Source of the DNA: an uncultured Collinsella sp.
GTDB taxonomy: Bacteria; Actinomycetota; Coriobacteriia; Coriobacteriales; Coriobacteriaceae
DNA length: 26,908 nucleotides
Reading direction: 5' to 3'
Assembly (NCBI GenBank): GCA_900544205.1
Contig: UQUG01000025.1
Coordinates: 1-26,908, forward strand
Made by a program: the position numbers and the translations under genes. Positions 15,850 to 23,197 of the stretch are shown here, piece by piece. Position 1 is the first letter of the stretch. Each line of letters begins with the position of its first letter. The notes beneath the pieces were generated by a model. The model had not been told where the DNA came from. It was given only the letters and a program-made list of their open reading frames with translations, and ran no database searches.

Positions 15850-16053
15850 GCCCCACCAACAAAAATCGAGTTATGCGGCCTCGCTAGGCCACGATGACAC
15901 CCCTCAAAGCGCCAAACGCAACAAATTGACGCTAGATATTCCACAAACGTCCCGTATCGGCACCCACAGAGGTACGATACGGGACGTTTTTCAGCCGCAT
16001 TGCGATCTTGACAGCAATCAGAGGCCGAATAACTCGATTTTTGTTGGTGGGGC
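15850..16053. repeat. 204-bp element with 33-bp terminal inverted repeats
   Basis: Positions 15850-15882 and 16021-16053 are reverse complements with one mismatch over 33 bp (outer end gccccaccaacaaaaatcga). The interior holds a terminator-like hairpin and no open frame with a ribosome site. Size, terminal repeats and lack of genes fit a miniature inverted-repeat element or a structured noncoding unit. No obvious target-site duplication was identified by eye. Confidence 0.6.
15945..15991 (+). terminator. Intrinsic terminator inside inverted-repeat element
   Basis: A perfect 15-bp stem (15945-15959 with 15975-15989, core cgtcccgtatcg) with a 15-nt loop ends in TTTTT. It would stop plus-strand transcripts from the ATPase gene; on the minus strand the T run is only TTT, so it would end the aldolase transcript less well. 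Confidence 0.75.
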
Positions 16054-16069
16054 CTATTAAAGGCGCGGA

Positions 16070-16774
16070 CTACGGCAGGATATGGAAGCCGAGCGAGGCG
16101 ATGTCCTTGGCAAAGCCGCGGACGGTGTCGAGCGAGACCTCGTACGGGTCGCGGCCGATGTTCTTGCGCTTGGCCAGGATGCTGTTGGGCACCGTGATGA
16201 TCTGGCAGCCGCAGGCCTCCGCCTGGTAGATATTGATGAGCTCGCGCGTGGACGCCCACAGAACCTCGCAGTTGGGCTTGGCGGCGGCCTTCTCGACCGA
16301 CTCCGTCATAAACGGAATGGGGTCGACGCCGGTATCGGCGATACGGCCGGCAAAGAGCGAAATGATGGACGGCGTCTCGGTGTCAACGGCCTCGACCATC
16401 TCGTCAACCTGCCCGGGAGTAAAGATGGTGGTGACGTTGACCTTGATGCCGTCGGCCGAAAGCTTGCGCACCAGCTCGGCGGTGGACTCGCCCTTGGTGG
16501 TCACGCACGGAATCTTGACGTAGACGTTCTCGGCCCAGGTAGCGATCTCGCGGGCCTCGACCTCCATGGTCTCGACGTCGTCGGCAAATACCTCAAACGA
16601 GACGGATACATCGGTGATGTGGGCCAGGACCTCCTTGGCAAACGCGCGGTAATCCGTCACGCCGCCCTTCTTCATAAGGGACGGGTTGGTCGTGAAACCC
16701 TGAACGTTGCCGTTCTCGTACATGTCGAGCATGCCCTCGAGGTTTGCACCGTCAGCGAACACCTTGATTGCCAT
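16070..16774 (-). CDS. Transaldolase/fructose-6-phosphate aldolase-like protein
   Basis: A 234-residue class I aldolase of the small transaldolase family. FADGANL (6-12) holds the family Asp, TTNPSL (28-33) is the signature, and the Schiff-base Lys is Lys87 in YVKIPC. FTPGQ and SLFAGRIADTG follow, and ILAKRKNIGRDPYEVS near the end is unusual for FSA. Length is close to FSA (about 220 residues) and far shorter than classic TalB. It could interconvert sugar phosphates in the pentose phosphate pathway or cleave fructose 6-phosphate. The start at 16774 has AAAGGAA upstream and gives the standard N-terminus; the frame extends 8 codons further without support. Gene stands alone. Confidence 0.9.
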   Translation of the reverse strand: MAIKVFADGANLEGMLDMYENGNVQGFTTNPSLMKKGGVTDYRAFAKEVLAHITDVSVSFEVFADDVETMEVEAREIATWAENVYVKIPCVTTKGESTAELVRKLSADGIKVNVTTIFTPGQVDEMVEAVDTETPSIISLFAGRIADTGVDPIPFMTESVEKAAAKPNCEVLWASTRELINIYQAEACGCQIITVPNSILAKRKNIGRDPYEVSLDTVRGFAKDIASLGFHILP

Positions 16775-16879
16775 CTGCCTGATTCCTTTCGTTAGCATAC
16801 GGCCGATAAACTGCTAAACACTTTACCTACGTTTATCAAGGCGTGAACTGCGGTTTTTTATCTTCTCGGCGAACGGTAT

Positions 16880-16897
16880 AAACGCTTTAGCGTTTTT
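16880..16897 (+). other. Small hairpin with T run in 16799-16985 gap
   Basis: aaacgc and gcgttt pair around ttta and are followed by TT, giving a 6-bp terminator-like hairpin on the plus strand, though no plus-strand gene precedes it. Further right, gcaaaa/ttttgc (16915-16929) and a GC-rich pair around 16931-16953 lie downstream of the HAD remnant and may be its old terminator region. Confidence 0.3.
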
Positions 16898-16985
16898 GAG
16901 CACACCTTCCAGCAGCAAAACGATTTTGCAGGGCGGGCCCATTTGAGCCGCCCGCCGCGGGTGAACGGTAATTGGGCGGTTCCCG

Positions 16986-17240
16986 CTAGATCAACCCAAA
17001 GTGGTGCATCGCCGTGACGGTGCCGTCGTGCTCGACGTCGTCGGTCACATAGTCGGCGACCGCCTTGACCTCGGGCATGGCGTTGCCCATGGCGACAGCC
17101 ATCTCGACAGCGGCGAGTATGCCCAGGTCGTTGCCCGAATCGCCGAAGCCAAAGCTGTGCGCGTTACGGCTGCATCCCAGATACTCCAGTGCTTGCGCCA
17201 CGCCCACGCCCTTGTCAATGCCCTTGGGGCTCAGCTCGCG
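16986..17240 (-). pseudogene. C-terminal remnant of a Cof-type HAD phosphatase
   Basis: About 84 codons match the C-terminal end of Cof-type HAD hydrolases: ELSPKGIDKG (motif III Lys region), FGFGDSGNDLGIL (motif IV with GDSGND) and AVAMGNAMPEVKAVADYVTDD, then a normal stop. Everything N-terminal is absent, including the catalytic DxDGT, and the frame upstream (to 17384) translates to Cys/Arg-rich sequence with no family likeness. The break point lies near 17240-17270, next to the terminator of the PTS locus, so the gene was probably cut when that locus arrived or recombined. It is not the partner of the intact HAD gene at 25614, whose own C-terminus is complete and different. Confidence 0.8.
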
Positions 17241-17319
17241 GTTTGCTTGCTGGGCTCGCTTGGAAGATCGGCGGTAAACGCGTCTCCCAGTCAATCCGGC
17301 ACCGCCGAGGCAAACCCCA

Positions 17320-17352
17320 CACGCGCCCGCCGGCAAGCGGCACGCGCCCGCC
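17320..17352. repeat. Direct repeat at the HAD remnant/PTS locus junction
   Basis: cacgcgcccgcc occurs at 17320-17331 and 17341-17352, between the HAD remnant and the terminator of the PTS operon. It is short and GC-rich, so chance is possible. Confidence 0.35.
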
Positions 17353-17360
17353 AACGCAAA

Positions 17361-17398
17361 GGTCCGGCGGGACGCACCTAGCATCCCGCCGGACCGTC
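17361..17398 (-). terminator. Intrinsic terminator of PTS operon
   Basis: A perfect 12-bp stem, ggtccggcggga (17361-17372) with tcccgccggacc (17384-17395), 11-nt loop. On the minus strand it is followed by TTTGCG. It lies 30 nt after the esterase stop. Confidence 0.75.
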
Positions 17399-17428
17399 AC
17401 TCGTCCAGGAGGTCGCCGCGACGAGCCC

Positions 17429-18520
17429 CTAGATCTTCGCAAGCTCCTCGGAGATGACGCGACAGACATCCTCAGCCTGAGGCATCACGCCGTACATCTC
17501 GAAGAAGCCGTGGTCGCAGCCGCGATAACGAATCGCAGTGACGTCAACGCCCGCATCCTGCAGCCTCTTCGCGAACAGCTCGTCCTGATAGCGCAGATAG
17601 TCATACTCGGAAGAGATGATGACCGTGCGGGGGAACGCGCTCACGTCCTCCGCGAACAGCGCGGAAATCAGCGGGTCGAGCATCTTGTCCGCATCGCCGT
17701 TGACGTACATGGGCGGAAGGTCGTTGTTGGCGAGGCGAATGCGATCAACCCTGCTCAGCGCCTCGGGCCTCTGCTCATCCACGACCTCGTACAGGTCATA
17801 GGACCACTCATCCGGAACGGGACCGCCATCAACGAGCGGATAAAGCTCGACAACCGCCTTGATCCTATCCGCGTGAGAGCCCTCGAGCACGACGGCATTC
17901 GACAGGCTGCCACCCGCAGAGTCACCAGCCACGGCAATGCGAGTCGCATCAACGCCCAGCTCGTCAGCGTGATCGACAAGCCAGTCGAGCGTCTTCACGC
18001 AGTCCTCGACGCCACCCGGGAACATCGTCTCGGGAGACAGGCGGTACTCCGGATAGATCGCGACGCAACCCGTGCGCTCCACGATGTCGCGCAGGCAGTT
18101 CTCGTACTGGCCGATGTTGCCCACCATGAACCCGCCGCCATGGATGAACACGAGCGCGGCTGACCCATCCTCGTGCCCCTCCGGCGTGAAGATGTGCAGC
18201 GGAATGCCCTTGTCGCCGAAGTTCATGACGACGGTCTTCTTGGCAACGTTCGCGCCCCTCACGACGTGGGTCTCCTTGTTGGGCGCGGAGCGCCACGCGA
18301 TCACGTCCACCGGTCCGGCCGGCGCCGACCCCGCCGCAGGAGCCGCAGCGAGCTTCGCGTGCGCACGAGCATAGACGCGCGGATCGAGCACGTGCTCGCG
18401 GTCGTCACCCGGCACGGGCTTCAGCATCAGCCTCAGGCCGTTAGGCTCGACAACCTCCCTCGCGCCACTCTCAAGCACCTCAAGCTCGGAAGTGGGGTAC
18501 TTCCTATCCTCGGCGCTCAT
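17429..18520 (-). CDS. Alpha/beta hydrolase, HSL/GDXG esterase type
   Basis: A 363-residue cytoplasmic esterase/deacylase of the hormone-sensitive-lipase group. Oxyanion motif HGGG at 127-130, nucleophile Ser201 in GDSAG, Asp307 in SEYDYL and His337 in CDHGF complete the triad. No signal peptide is seen. A roughly 90-residue N-terminal part (from MSAEDRKYP) precedes the hydrolase core. The start lies 2 nt after the aldo/keto reductase stop, so translation is coupled; the frame continues leftward only as overlap with that gene. As the last gene of a PTS operon it may remove an acyl group from the imported sugar or its phosphate. This function is inference; esterases of this group are broad in specificity. 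Confidence 0.88.
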   Translation of the reverse strand: MSAEDRKYPTSELEVLESGAREVVEPNGLRLMLKPVPGDDREHVLDPRVYARAHAKLAAAPAAGSAPAGPVDVIAWRSAPNKETHVVRGANVAKKTVVMNFGDKGIPLHIFTPEGHEDGSAALVFIHGGGFMVGNIGQYENCLRDIVERTGCVAIYPEYRLSPETMFPGGVEDCVKTLDWLVDHADELGVDATRIAVAGDSAGGSLSNAVVLEGSHADRIKAVVELYPLVDGGPVPDEWSYDLYEVVDEQRPEALSRVDRIRLANNDLPPMYVNGDADKMLDPLISALFAEDVSAFPRTVIISSEYDYLRYQDELFAKRLQDAGVDVTAIRYRGCDHGFFEMYGVMPQAEDVCRVISEELAKI

Positions 18521-18522
18521 GG

Positions 18523-19467
18523 CTAGCCGATCTTCAGCTCGTCGAGCCTGGCGTCGAGCTTGGCCATCTCGTCGGCGGAAAGCTCCCACTCGAACGTCTC
18601 GCAGTTCTGAATCGCGTGGGCGTCCGTGCGCACGCCCACGAGAGCGGTGCCCACGTACTCCTTCTGGGTGCTCCAGTTCACGGCAACCTGCGCCACGGGT
18701 TTGTCGTGGGCCTCGGCAATCTCGTCCATGACCTTGAGCAGCTCCTGGACGCGCGAGAACTTGGGCTCCCGGAAGTAGTCGTAGAAGCCACCGCGGACGT
18801 CGCCTTCCTCGAACTTCGTCAGCTCGCGGAACTTGCCCGACAGGATGCCCGCGCCAAGGGAGCCATAGGTGAAGGAGTCGATGCCACGCTCGTAGCCCCA
18901 CTTGATGAGGTCCTCGGAGGAGCGGTCAACCATAGAGTAGGGCGGCTGCTGGACGTCAATCTGAGCGACCTTCTCGCACTCCTCGATCATCTCGGTCGTG
19001 AAGTTGGAGACGCCGATGTGGCGAATCTTGCCCTGCTCCTTGAGGAGCTGGAGGGCGCACATCGTCTCGGAGAACGGAGTCTTAGCGTCGGGCCAGTGCA
19101 CGAAGTAGAAGTCGATGTAGTCGGTGCGGAGGTTGCGCAGCGAGCTCTCGACCTCCCTCATGATGTTCTTGAACGAGGAGTCGCGGTCATAGCCGGCGGC
19201 GCTGGTGATCAGGCCAACCTTGGTCGAGAGCAGGTAGCTCTCTCTGTCGACGCCCCTGAGCGCGTTGCCGACGACCTTCTCGGACGTGCCGTTGCCATAG
19301 CACGGCGCGGTGTCGATGAGGTTGACGCCGTGATCGAGCATGGTGCGGATGGCGGACATGCTGGCGGCGTCATCGTTCTCACCAAAGGAGTCGCCGCCGA
19401 TCGCCCAGGTGCCCACAGCGAGCTGGGAGACGTCGACATCGGAATTCTTGAGGTGCGTGTAGCGCAT
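18523..19467 (-). CDS. Aldo/keto reductase
   Basis: A 314-residue NADPH-dependent reductase of the AKR superfamily (TIM barrel). The catalytic tetrad is Asp52, Tyr57 (LIDTAPCYGNG), Lys83 (STKVG) and His124 (FYFVHWPD); GVSNF follows. It reduces or oxidises carbonyl groups on sugars and small aldehydes. A strong ribosome site GGAGAG precedes the ATG. It lies 97 nt after the PTS IID gene, across a stable hairpin (19486-19522), and immediately before the esterase. In this locus it probably acts on the sugar or on a product of the aldolase; direction cannot be read. Confidence 0.92.
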   Translation of the reverse strand: MRYTHLKNSDVDVSQLAVGTWAIGGDSFGENDDAASMSAIRTMLDHGVNLIDTAPCYGNGTSEKVVGNALRGVDRESYLLSTKVGLITSAAGYDRDSSFKNIMREVESSLRNLRTDYIDFYFVHWPDAKTPFSETMCALQLLKEQGKIRHIGVSNFTTEMIEECEKVAQIDVQQPPYSMVDRSSEDLIKWGYERGIDSFTYGSLGAGILSGKFRELTKFEEGDVRGGFYDYFREPKFSRVQELLKVMDEIAEAHDKPVAQVAVNWSTQKEYVGTALVGVRTDAHAIQNCETFEWELSADEMAKLDARLDELKIG

Positions 19468-19485
19468 GTTCTCTCCTTCTAATGG

Positions 19486-19522
19486 GGCGGCACGCGTCGA
19501 ATGTCCTCGATCGCGTGCCGCC
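19486..19522 (-). promoter_or_regulatory. Intercistronic 11-bp hairpin
   Basis: ggcggcacgcg (19486-19496) pairs perfectly with cgcgtgccgcc (19512-19522), 15-nt loop. On the transcribed strand CCCATTAG follows, not a U tract, so it is not a normal terminator. Between PTS IID and the reductase it would protect 3' ends and set unequal levels of the two halves of the operon. Confidence 0.6.
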
Positions 19523-19564
19523 GGGAATTGCCTTAAACAAGCTTCGAATGATCCGGAAGCCGCC

Positions 19565-20401
19565 CTACACGATGCCCACGAGGCCGAGGACGAGCGCCAG
19601 AATCATGATGCCAACCAGGATGATGTTGACGTTCACGTTCTTCTTGCGCAGGAGCCAGAGGACGACGAGCGTAAGCCCCAGGGGCACGATGCCCTTGAAG
19701 ATCGAGTCGAGGTAGGTCTGGATCATGACGGGGTCAGAGTCCTGAACCGGAATGGACAGGATCGTGTTGAATTGGACGTTCGCCGCAGTCATGGCACCGA
19801 TCATCACGAGGCCAACCGTGGAGGTCGCCTTGGTGATGAGCTTCATGAGACCACCCTCGTACATCTCGGAGATGAAGTTGGTGCCCATGCTGAAGCCGAG
19901 GTAGGTCATGAAGTATCGGCAGAGGATCGACGGGATGTTGTAGATCAGCAAGAACATGATCGCGCCGAGGGGCGAGCCGCTCATGGCGAGGTTGATGCCA
20001 ATGCCGGCAGCGATGACACGCAGGACGCCCCAGAAGATTGCGTCACCGATGCCGGACATCGGGCCCATCAGGGAAACCTTGATGCCGTCGATGGACTCGG
20101 TGTCGAAGTCTTCGTGCTGCGAGTTCTCCCTCTCCATGGAGGCGACGAGGCCCATGGCGAACGTGCCGACGTTCTGGGTAATGTTGTACCAAGTCGTGTG
20201 ACGCTTCATGGCTTCGGCACGGGCCTCGGGGTCATCGGCGTAGTAGCGGTTAAGCGCGGGCTGGACGGAGTACAGCCAGCCGTCGGCGCCAGCCTTGACG
20301 GAACCGCCGGCGCAGGAGGCGAACACGGAGAAAGAGCGCAGGAAAATGCTGTTGAGCATCTTCTTGTCTTCAGGGCTCACATTCTTGGTCAGGTTGCTCA
20401 T
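19565..20401 (-). CDS. PTS mannose-family IID component
   Basis: A 278-residue membrane component of a mannose/fructose/sorbose-type PTS, which with IIC forms the sugar channel. The start (MSNLTKNVSPEDKKML) overlaps the IIC stop by ATGA. SIFLRSFSVFASCAGG, a conserved amphipathic N-terminal stretch, is followed by LYSVQPALNRYY and GLVASMERE, all typical. GPMSGIGDAIFWG (about 129-141) is the family signature, and several TM helices lie in the C-terminal half, ending in VLGLVGIV. Length fits the family. The open frame extends upstream to 20614 but that part overlaps IIC. Confidence 0.95.
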   Translation of the reverse strand: MSNLTKNVSPEDKKMLNSIFLRSFSVFASCAGGSVKAGADGWLYSVQPALNRYYADDPEARAEAMKRHTTWYNITQNVGTFAMGLVASMERENSQHEDFDTESIDGIKVSLMGPMSGIGDAIFWGVLRVIAAGIGINLAMSGSPLGAIMFLLIYNIPSILCRYFMTYLGFSMGTNFISEMYEGGLMKLITKATSTVGLVMIGAMTAANVQFNTILSIPVQDSDPVMIQTYLDSIFKGIVPLGLTLVVLWLLRKKNVNVNIILVGIMILALVLGLVGIV

Positions 20402-21210
20402 GCGAAGAAATCCTCCTCGTCGCTGGTTACAGAGTCGTTGGAAACGGCCTGGGTGGCCAAGCCCTTCTTGGTGAGATCGAAAATCTCCTTGTCGTGGAGG
20501 GCGGAGGCAACCGCGATGATGACGCCGAGAACCGCGATGGCGATCATCGGGAGGCCGAGGTACTGGTAGAGCGTGAAGCCCAGGAAGAAGTAGATGCTGA
20601 GCTCGGTGCTCCACAGCATCTGGAGCAGGAGCGCCATACCAACGGCGGGCAGGAGGGCGCCCACGGCGTTGAGGCCGCTCATGACATTGGCCGGAATCTG
20701 GTTGACGATAGCGGCAACGGGCTCAGCGCCAAGGTAAACGCCGAGGAAGGCGATGAGGCCAAAGGCGGCGTACTTAACGAACCAGAGAACGAAGTGCTGA
20801 AGCGCGAGGCCCTTCTCGTTGCCCTCGGCGGCCATCTTGTCAAAGGTGGCGGCGAAGAACGCGAGGAACACGTTGTTCATGAAGATCGAGAGGAACGCGG
20901 TGACGACGCCAACGGGAACGGCCAGCGTGATGGCGGCGCCTTGGTCGATGCCGGCGCCAACGGTGAAGGCGACGGCGAGGGCGGTCGCGGTAACGGGCTC
21001 GGCGGAGATGGCGCCACCGATGTTAACCGCGCCCATGAAGATTGCCTCGAGAGAGGCACCGATGATGACACCGGTCTTGACGTCGCCCATCAGAAGGCCC
21101 GCAACGAGGCCGACCACGAGAGGACGCTCGATCATACACTGACCGAGAACCCAGTTGCCGCCGTAGCAAATCAGCACGGTCAACCAGGCCATTACTGCTA
21201 ACCCAATCAT
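20398..21210 (-). CDS. PTS mannose-family IIC component
   Basis: A 270-residue polytopic membrane protein forming most of the sugar translocation path. ERPLVVGLVAGLLMGD (28-43) and GASLEAIFMGAVNIGG (51-66) are family signatures. Strong ribosome site AAAGGAAG upstream. The extreme C-terminus, TSDEEDFFA, is acidic and resembles the end of the IIA protein in the same operon. Follows IIB by 46 nt and overlaps IID by 4 nt, so the channel subunits are made in step. Specificity cannot be assigned from the motifs visible. Confidence 0.95.
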   Translation of the reverse strand: MIGLAVMAWLTVLICYGGNWVLGQCMIERPLVVGLVAGLLMGDVKTGVIIGASLEAIFMGAVNIGGAISAEPVTATALAVAFTVGAGIDQGAAITLAVPVGVVTAFLSIFMNNVFLAFFAATFDKMAAEGNEKGLALQHFVLWFVKYAAFGLIAFLGVYLGAEPVAAIVNQIPANVMSGLNAVGALLPAVGMALLLQMLWSTELSIYFFLGFTLYQYLGLPMIAIAVLGVIIAVASALHDKEIFDLTKKGLATQAVSNDSVTSDEEDFFA

Positions 21211-21256
21211 TTGACTTCCTTTCTCTCATTTCATTTGACCGCCTGGCCAAATCCCC

Positions 21257-21760
21257 TTATTTCTCCGCCGCCTCGATCAGACTCTTGAGAGGAGTCTTGG
21301 GATTGGACGGGATAAGCTGATGGAAAACCGGAATACCCTGCTCGCAAAGCTCCTTCGCGGCCTCGAGCTCATCCGGGTTGAGCATGATCGTGGAGTTGAG
21401 GGCGACCTTGCTATCCGGATCGGACTTGTCGAAGCGGCCGACATTGGCAACGTTCACGCCCTCGATCTTGCCCGGTGCGCCTTTAACGAGCTCAAGCACG
21501 TCACGCACGCAGTTGGTGAGCGCGAAGATGCGCATGGAGTCCGCACGCGGATCGTTCGCGATGCGGCAAGCATCCGGAACATCCTTGACGAGGAGCTTCT
21601 GGCCCGCCGGCGTACCCATGGAAAGCGTCATGCGAAGGGCATCGCTCTCCACGGCGTGCTTGTTGGCGACGATGATCCTGGTGGTGTTGAGCTCCTTGGT
21701 CCACACCAGGGCGACCTGCCCGTGAATCAGACGGTCATCGACTCGAACCTGAACAATCAT
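21257..21760 (-). CDS. PTS mannose-family IIB component
   Basis: A 167-residue cytoplasmic phosphocarrier. It takes phosphate from IIA on His13 (VDDRLIHGQVA) and gives it to the incoming sugar. NTTRIIVANKHAVESD and GTPAGQKLLVKDV are typical of the IIB fold. Separate from IIA, unlike E. coli ManX where A and B are fused. AAGGAGAGGAAG lies just before the ATG. Full family length. Confidence 0.95.
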   Translation of the reverse strand: MIVQVRVDDRLIHGQVALVWTKELNTTRIIVANKHAVESDALRMTLSMGTPAGQKLLVKDVPDACRIANDPRADSMRIFALTNCVRDVLELVKGAPGKIEGVNVANVGRFDKSDPDSKVALNSTIMLNPDELEAAKELCEQGIPVFHQLIPSNPKTPLKSLIEAAEK

Positions 21761-21789
21761 TGCTTCCTCTCCTTACTTATTAGTGCTCT

Positions 21790-22218
21790 CTAATCGAAGA
21801 AGTCTCCGTCGGACCCCTCGTTGTCCGCGGCCTTGCTCGAAGGCTCGACGACCTGCATCGTCGCCCTCGCCAGCTCGACGCTCTGCTTGATCGAATCTGC
21901 CGTGACCGGCTCAGCGCCGAGGAGCGCCTCGATCACGAGGCCGAGGTTCATACCGGTAACATGGACGATCCCGCGCTTCTCCGGCTCCATGAGGACGACC
22001 TTCTGGAAGACGGAGCCACCGTAGATGTCGGTGAAGATGATGGCCTCGTCCTCAGGGCCCACCGAGTCAATAAACGCCTGGATGCGAGGAGTGAAATCGG
22101 AGTCGTCCACGTAGCAGTCAACTGCTTCCACCATGTCCGCCATACCGGTCAGGATCTCGATCGAGCTCCTGATTCCGCTTGCGAGGTGACCGTGCGACGC
22201 GACAAGAACTTTCTTCAT
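21790..22218 (-). CDS. PTS mannose-family IIA component
   Basis: A 142-residue cytoplasmic phosphocarrier that accepts phosphate from HPr on His9 (VASHGHLASG) and passes it to IIB. IIFTDIYGGSVFQ (about 60-72) and VTGMNLGLVIEAL are family motifs. The last 20 residues form an acidic tail ending EGSDGDFFD, beyond the normal domain and similar to the IIC tail. It lies 10 nt after the aldolase gene and 29 nt before IIB. Confidence 0.94.
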   Translation of the reverse strand: MKKVLVASHGHLASGIRSSIEILTGMADMVEAVDCYVDDSDFTPRIQAFIDSVGPEDEAIIFTDIYGGSVFQKVVLMEPEKRGIVHVTGMNLGLVIEALLGAEPVTADSIKQSVELARATMQVVEPSSKAADNEGSDGDFFD

Positions 22219-22228
22219 CGAGTCTCTC

Positions 22229-23083
22229 CTAGAGCGAATAGTGGTTGGGGTTCAGAAGCTGGATCTTGCTTGCGACGAACGCGCGCATGTCGGGGGCGGC
22301 GTCCATCAGGAGGCCAACGCCGTTGCCGTCGTTCTTGCCGGAGCTGATGTCCTTCTCGAAGGCGCGGTACATGGAGCGGAAGTACTCCGTGGCGATGTTG
22401 AACTTGCTCATGCCGAGGTTCACGGCCTCCTGGAGCTGCTCGTCGGGGATGTCGGAGCATCCGTGCATGACGAGGGGGACGCTGACGGCCTCCCTGCAGG
22501 CCTTGATGCGCTCCATGTCGAGGTTCGGGACCTTGACGTAGGGGCCGTGGGCGTTGCCGACGGCGATGGCGAGCGAACCACAGCCGGTGCCCTCGACGAA
22601 CTCCTCGGCGAGGTTCGGGTCGGTATAGTGGTCGCTGTTCACGAAGTCGTTGGCGTCGGAGCCGTTGCCGACGTGGCCGAGCTCGGCCTCGATGTCAACG
22701 TCGAAGATCTTGGCGACCTGGACGACGTCCTTCGTGAGCTGGAAGTTCTCCTCATAGGGAAGCGAGGAGCCGTCGACCATGACGGAGGGGAAACCGGCCT
22801 TGACGCCCTTGACGGCGATCTCGTAACCAGCGGAGTGATCCTGGTGGACGGCGACGGGCACGCTCGCGCGCTCGGCGTAATAGCGGGCGGCGAAGGCGAT
22901 GATGTCGAGGGCACAGTGGTCCTCGAAGCCGGGCCAGTACTGGATGATGATAGGCATGTGCTCATCCTCGGCGGCCTGGATCGCATAACGGATGGTCTCC
23001 GTGTTGATGACGTTGATCGCGGGCACGCCATAGTGGTGCTCGGTCGCATGTTGAAGAAGCTCGTTGACCTTGATGAGAGACAT
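22229..23083 (-). CDS. Class II (zinc) ketose-phosphate aldolase
   Basis: A 284-residue aldolase of the fructose/tagatose-bisphosphate family (GatY/KbaY/FbaA fold). Catalytic Asp82 and zinc ligand His83 are in HQDHSAG, acidic residues Glu132 and Glu134 in IEAELGHVG, and zinc ligands His179 (GNAHG) and His207 (VMHGCSD). The phosphate-binding loop GCSDIP follows. GVPAINVINTET opens the protein as usual. It cleaves a ketose phosphate to dihydroxyacetone phosphate plus an aldehyde. Because the adjacent PTS delivers a monophosphate and no kinase is in the locus, the substrate may be a ketose 1-phosphate or a deoxy/keto-acid phosphate rather than a bisphosphate. The ribosome site is AAAGGAAG. Confidence 0.93.
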   Translation of the reverse strand: MSLIKVNELLQHATEHHYGVPAINVINTETIRYAIQAAEDEHMPIIIQYWPGFEDHCALDIIAFAARYYAERASVPVAVHQDHSAGYEIAVKGVKAGFPSVMVDGSSLPYEENFQLTKDVVQVAKIFDVDIEAELGHVGNGSDANDFVNSDHYTDPNLAEEFVEGTGCGSLAIAVGNAHGPYVKVPNLDMERIKACREAVSVPLVMHGCSDIPDEQLQEAVNLGMSKFNIATEYFRSMYRAFEKDISSGKNDGNGVGLLMDAAPDMRAFVASKIQLLNPNHYSL

Positions 23084-23197
23084 CTTTGTCTTCCTTTCAC
23101 TTGGATAACCATTGGATTGGACAGTTCTCAGCTCGTCAGCTGGTTGAACACGAAGAGAAGCGCGAAGCAGGCAGGCGCTTGCAAAACGCGGTGGAGC

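Larger units (their letters stand above)
15647..16069. other. 423-bp noncoding interval with nested hairpins
   Basis: No convincing gene: the open frames on both strands lack ribosome sites and recognisable products. It holds a 10-bp hairpin (15760-15795), a 204-bp element bounded by 33-bp inverted repeats (15850-16053) and, within that, a 15-bp hairpin with a T run (15945-15991). The ATPase gene on the left and the aldolase on the right converge on it. Confidence 0.7.

Noticed and set aside
15850..16053. CRISPR-like array
   Set aside because: Only two repeat units, inverted rather than direct, and no cas genes.
15695..16060. 121-codon plus-strand and overlapping minus-strand open frames in the 15.7-16.1 kb interval
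   Set aside because: They run through the inverted repeats and hairpins, lack ribosome sites, and the similar peptide seen on both strands comes only from the inverted repeat.
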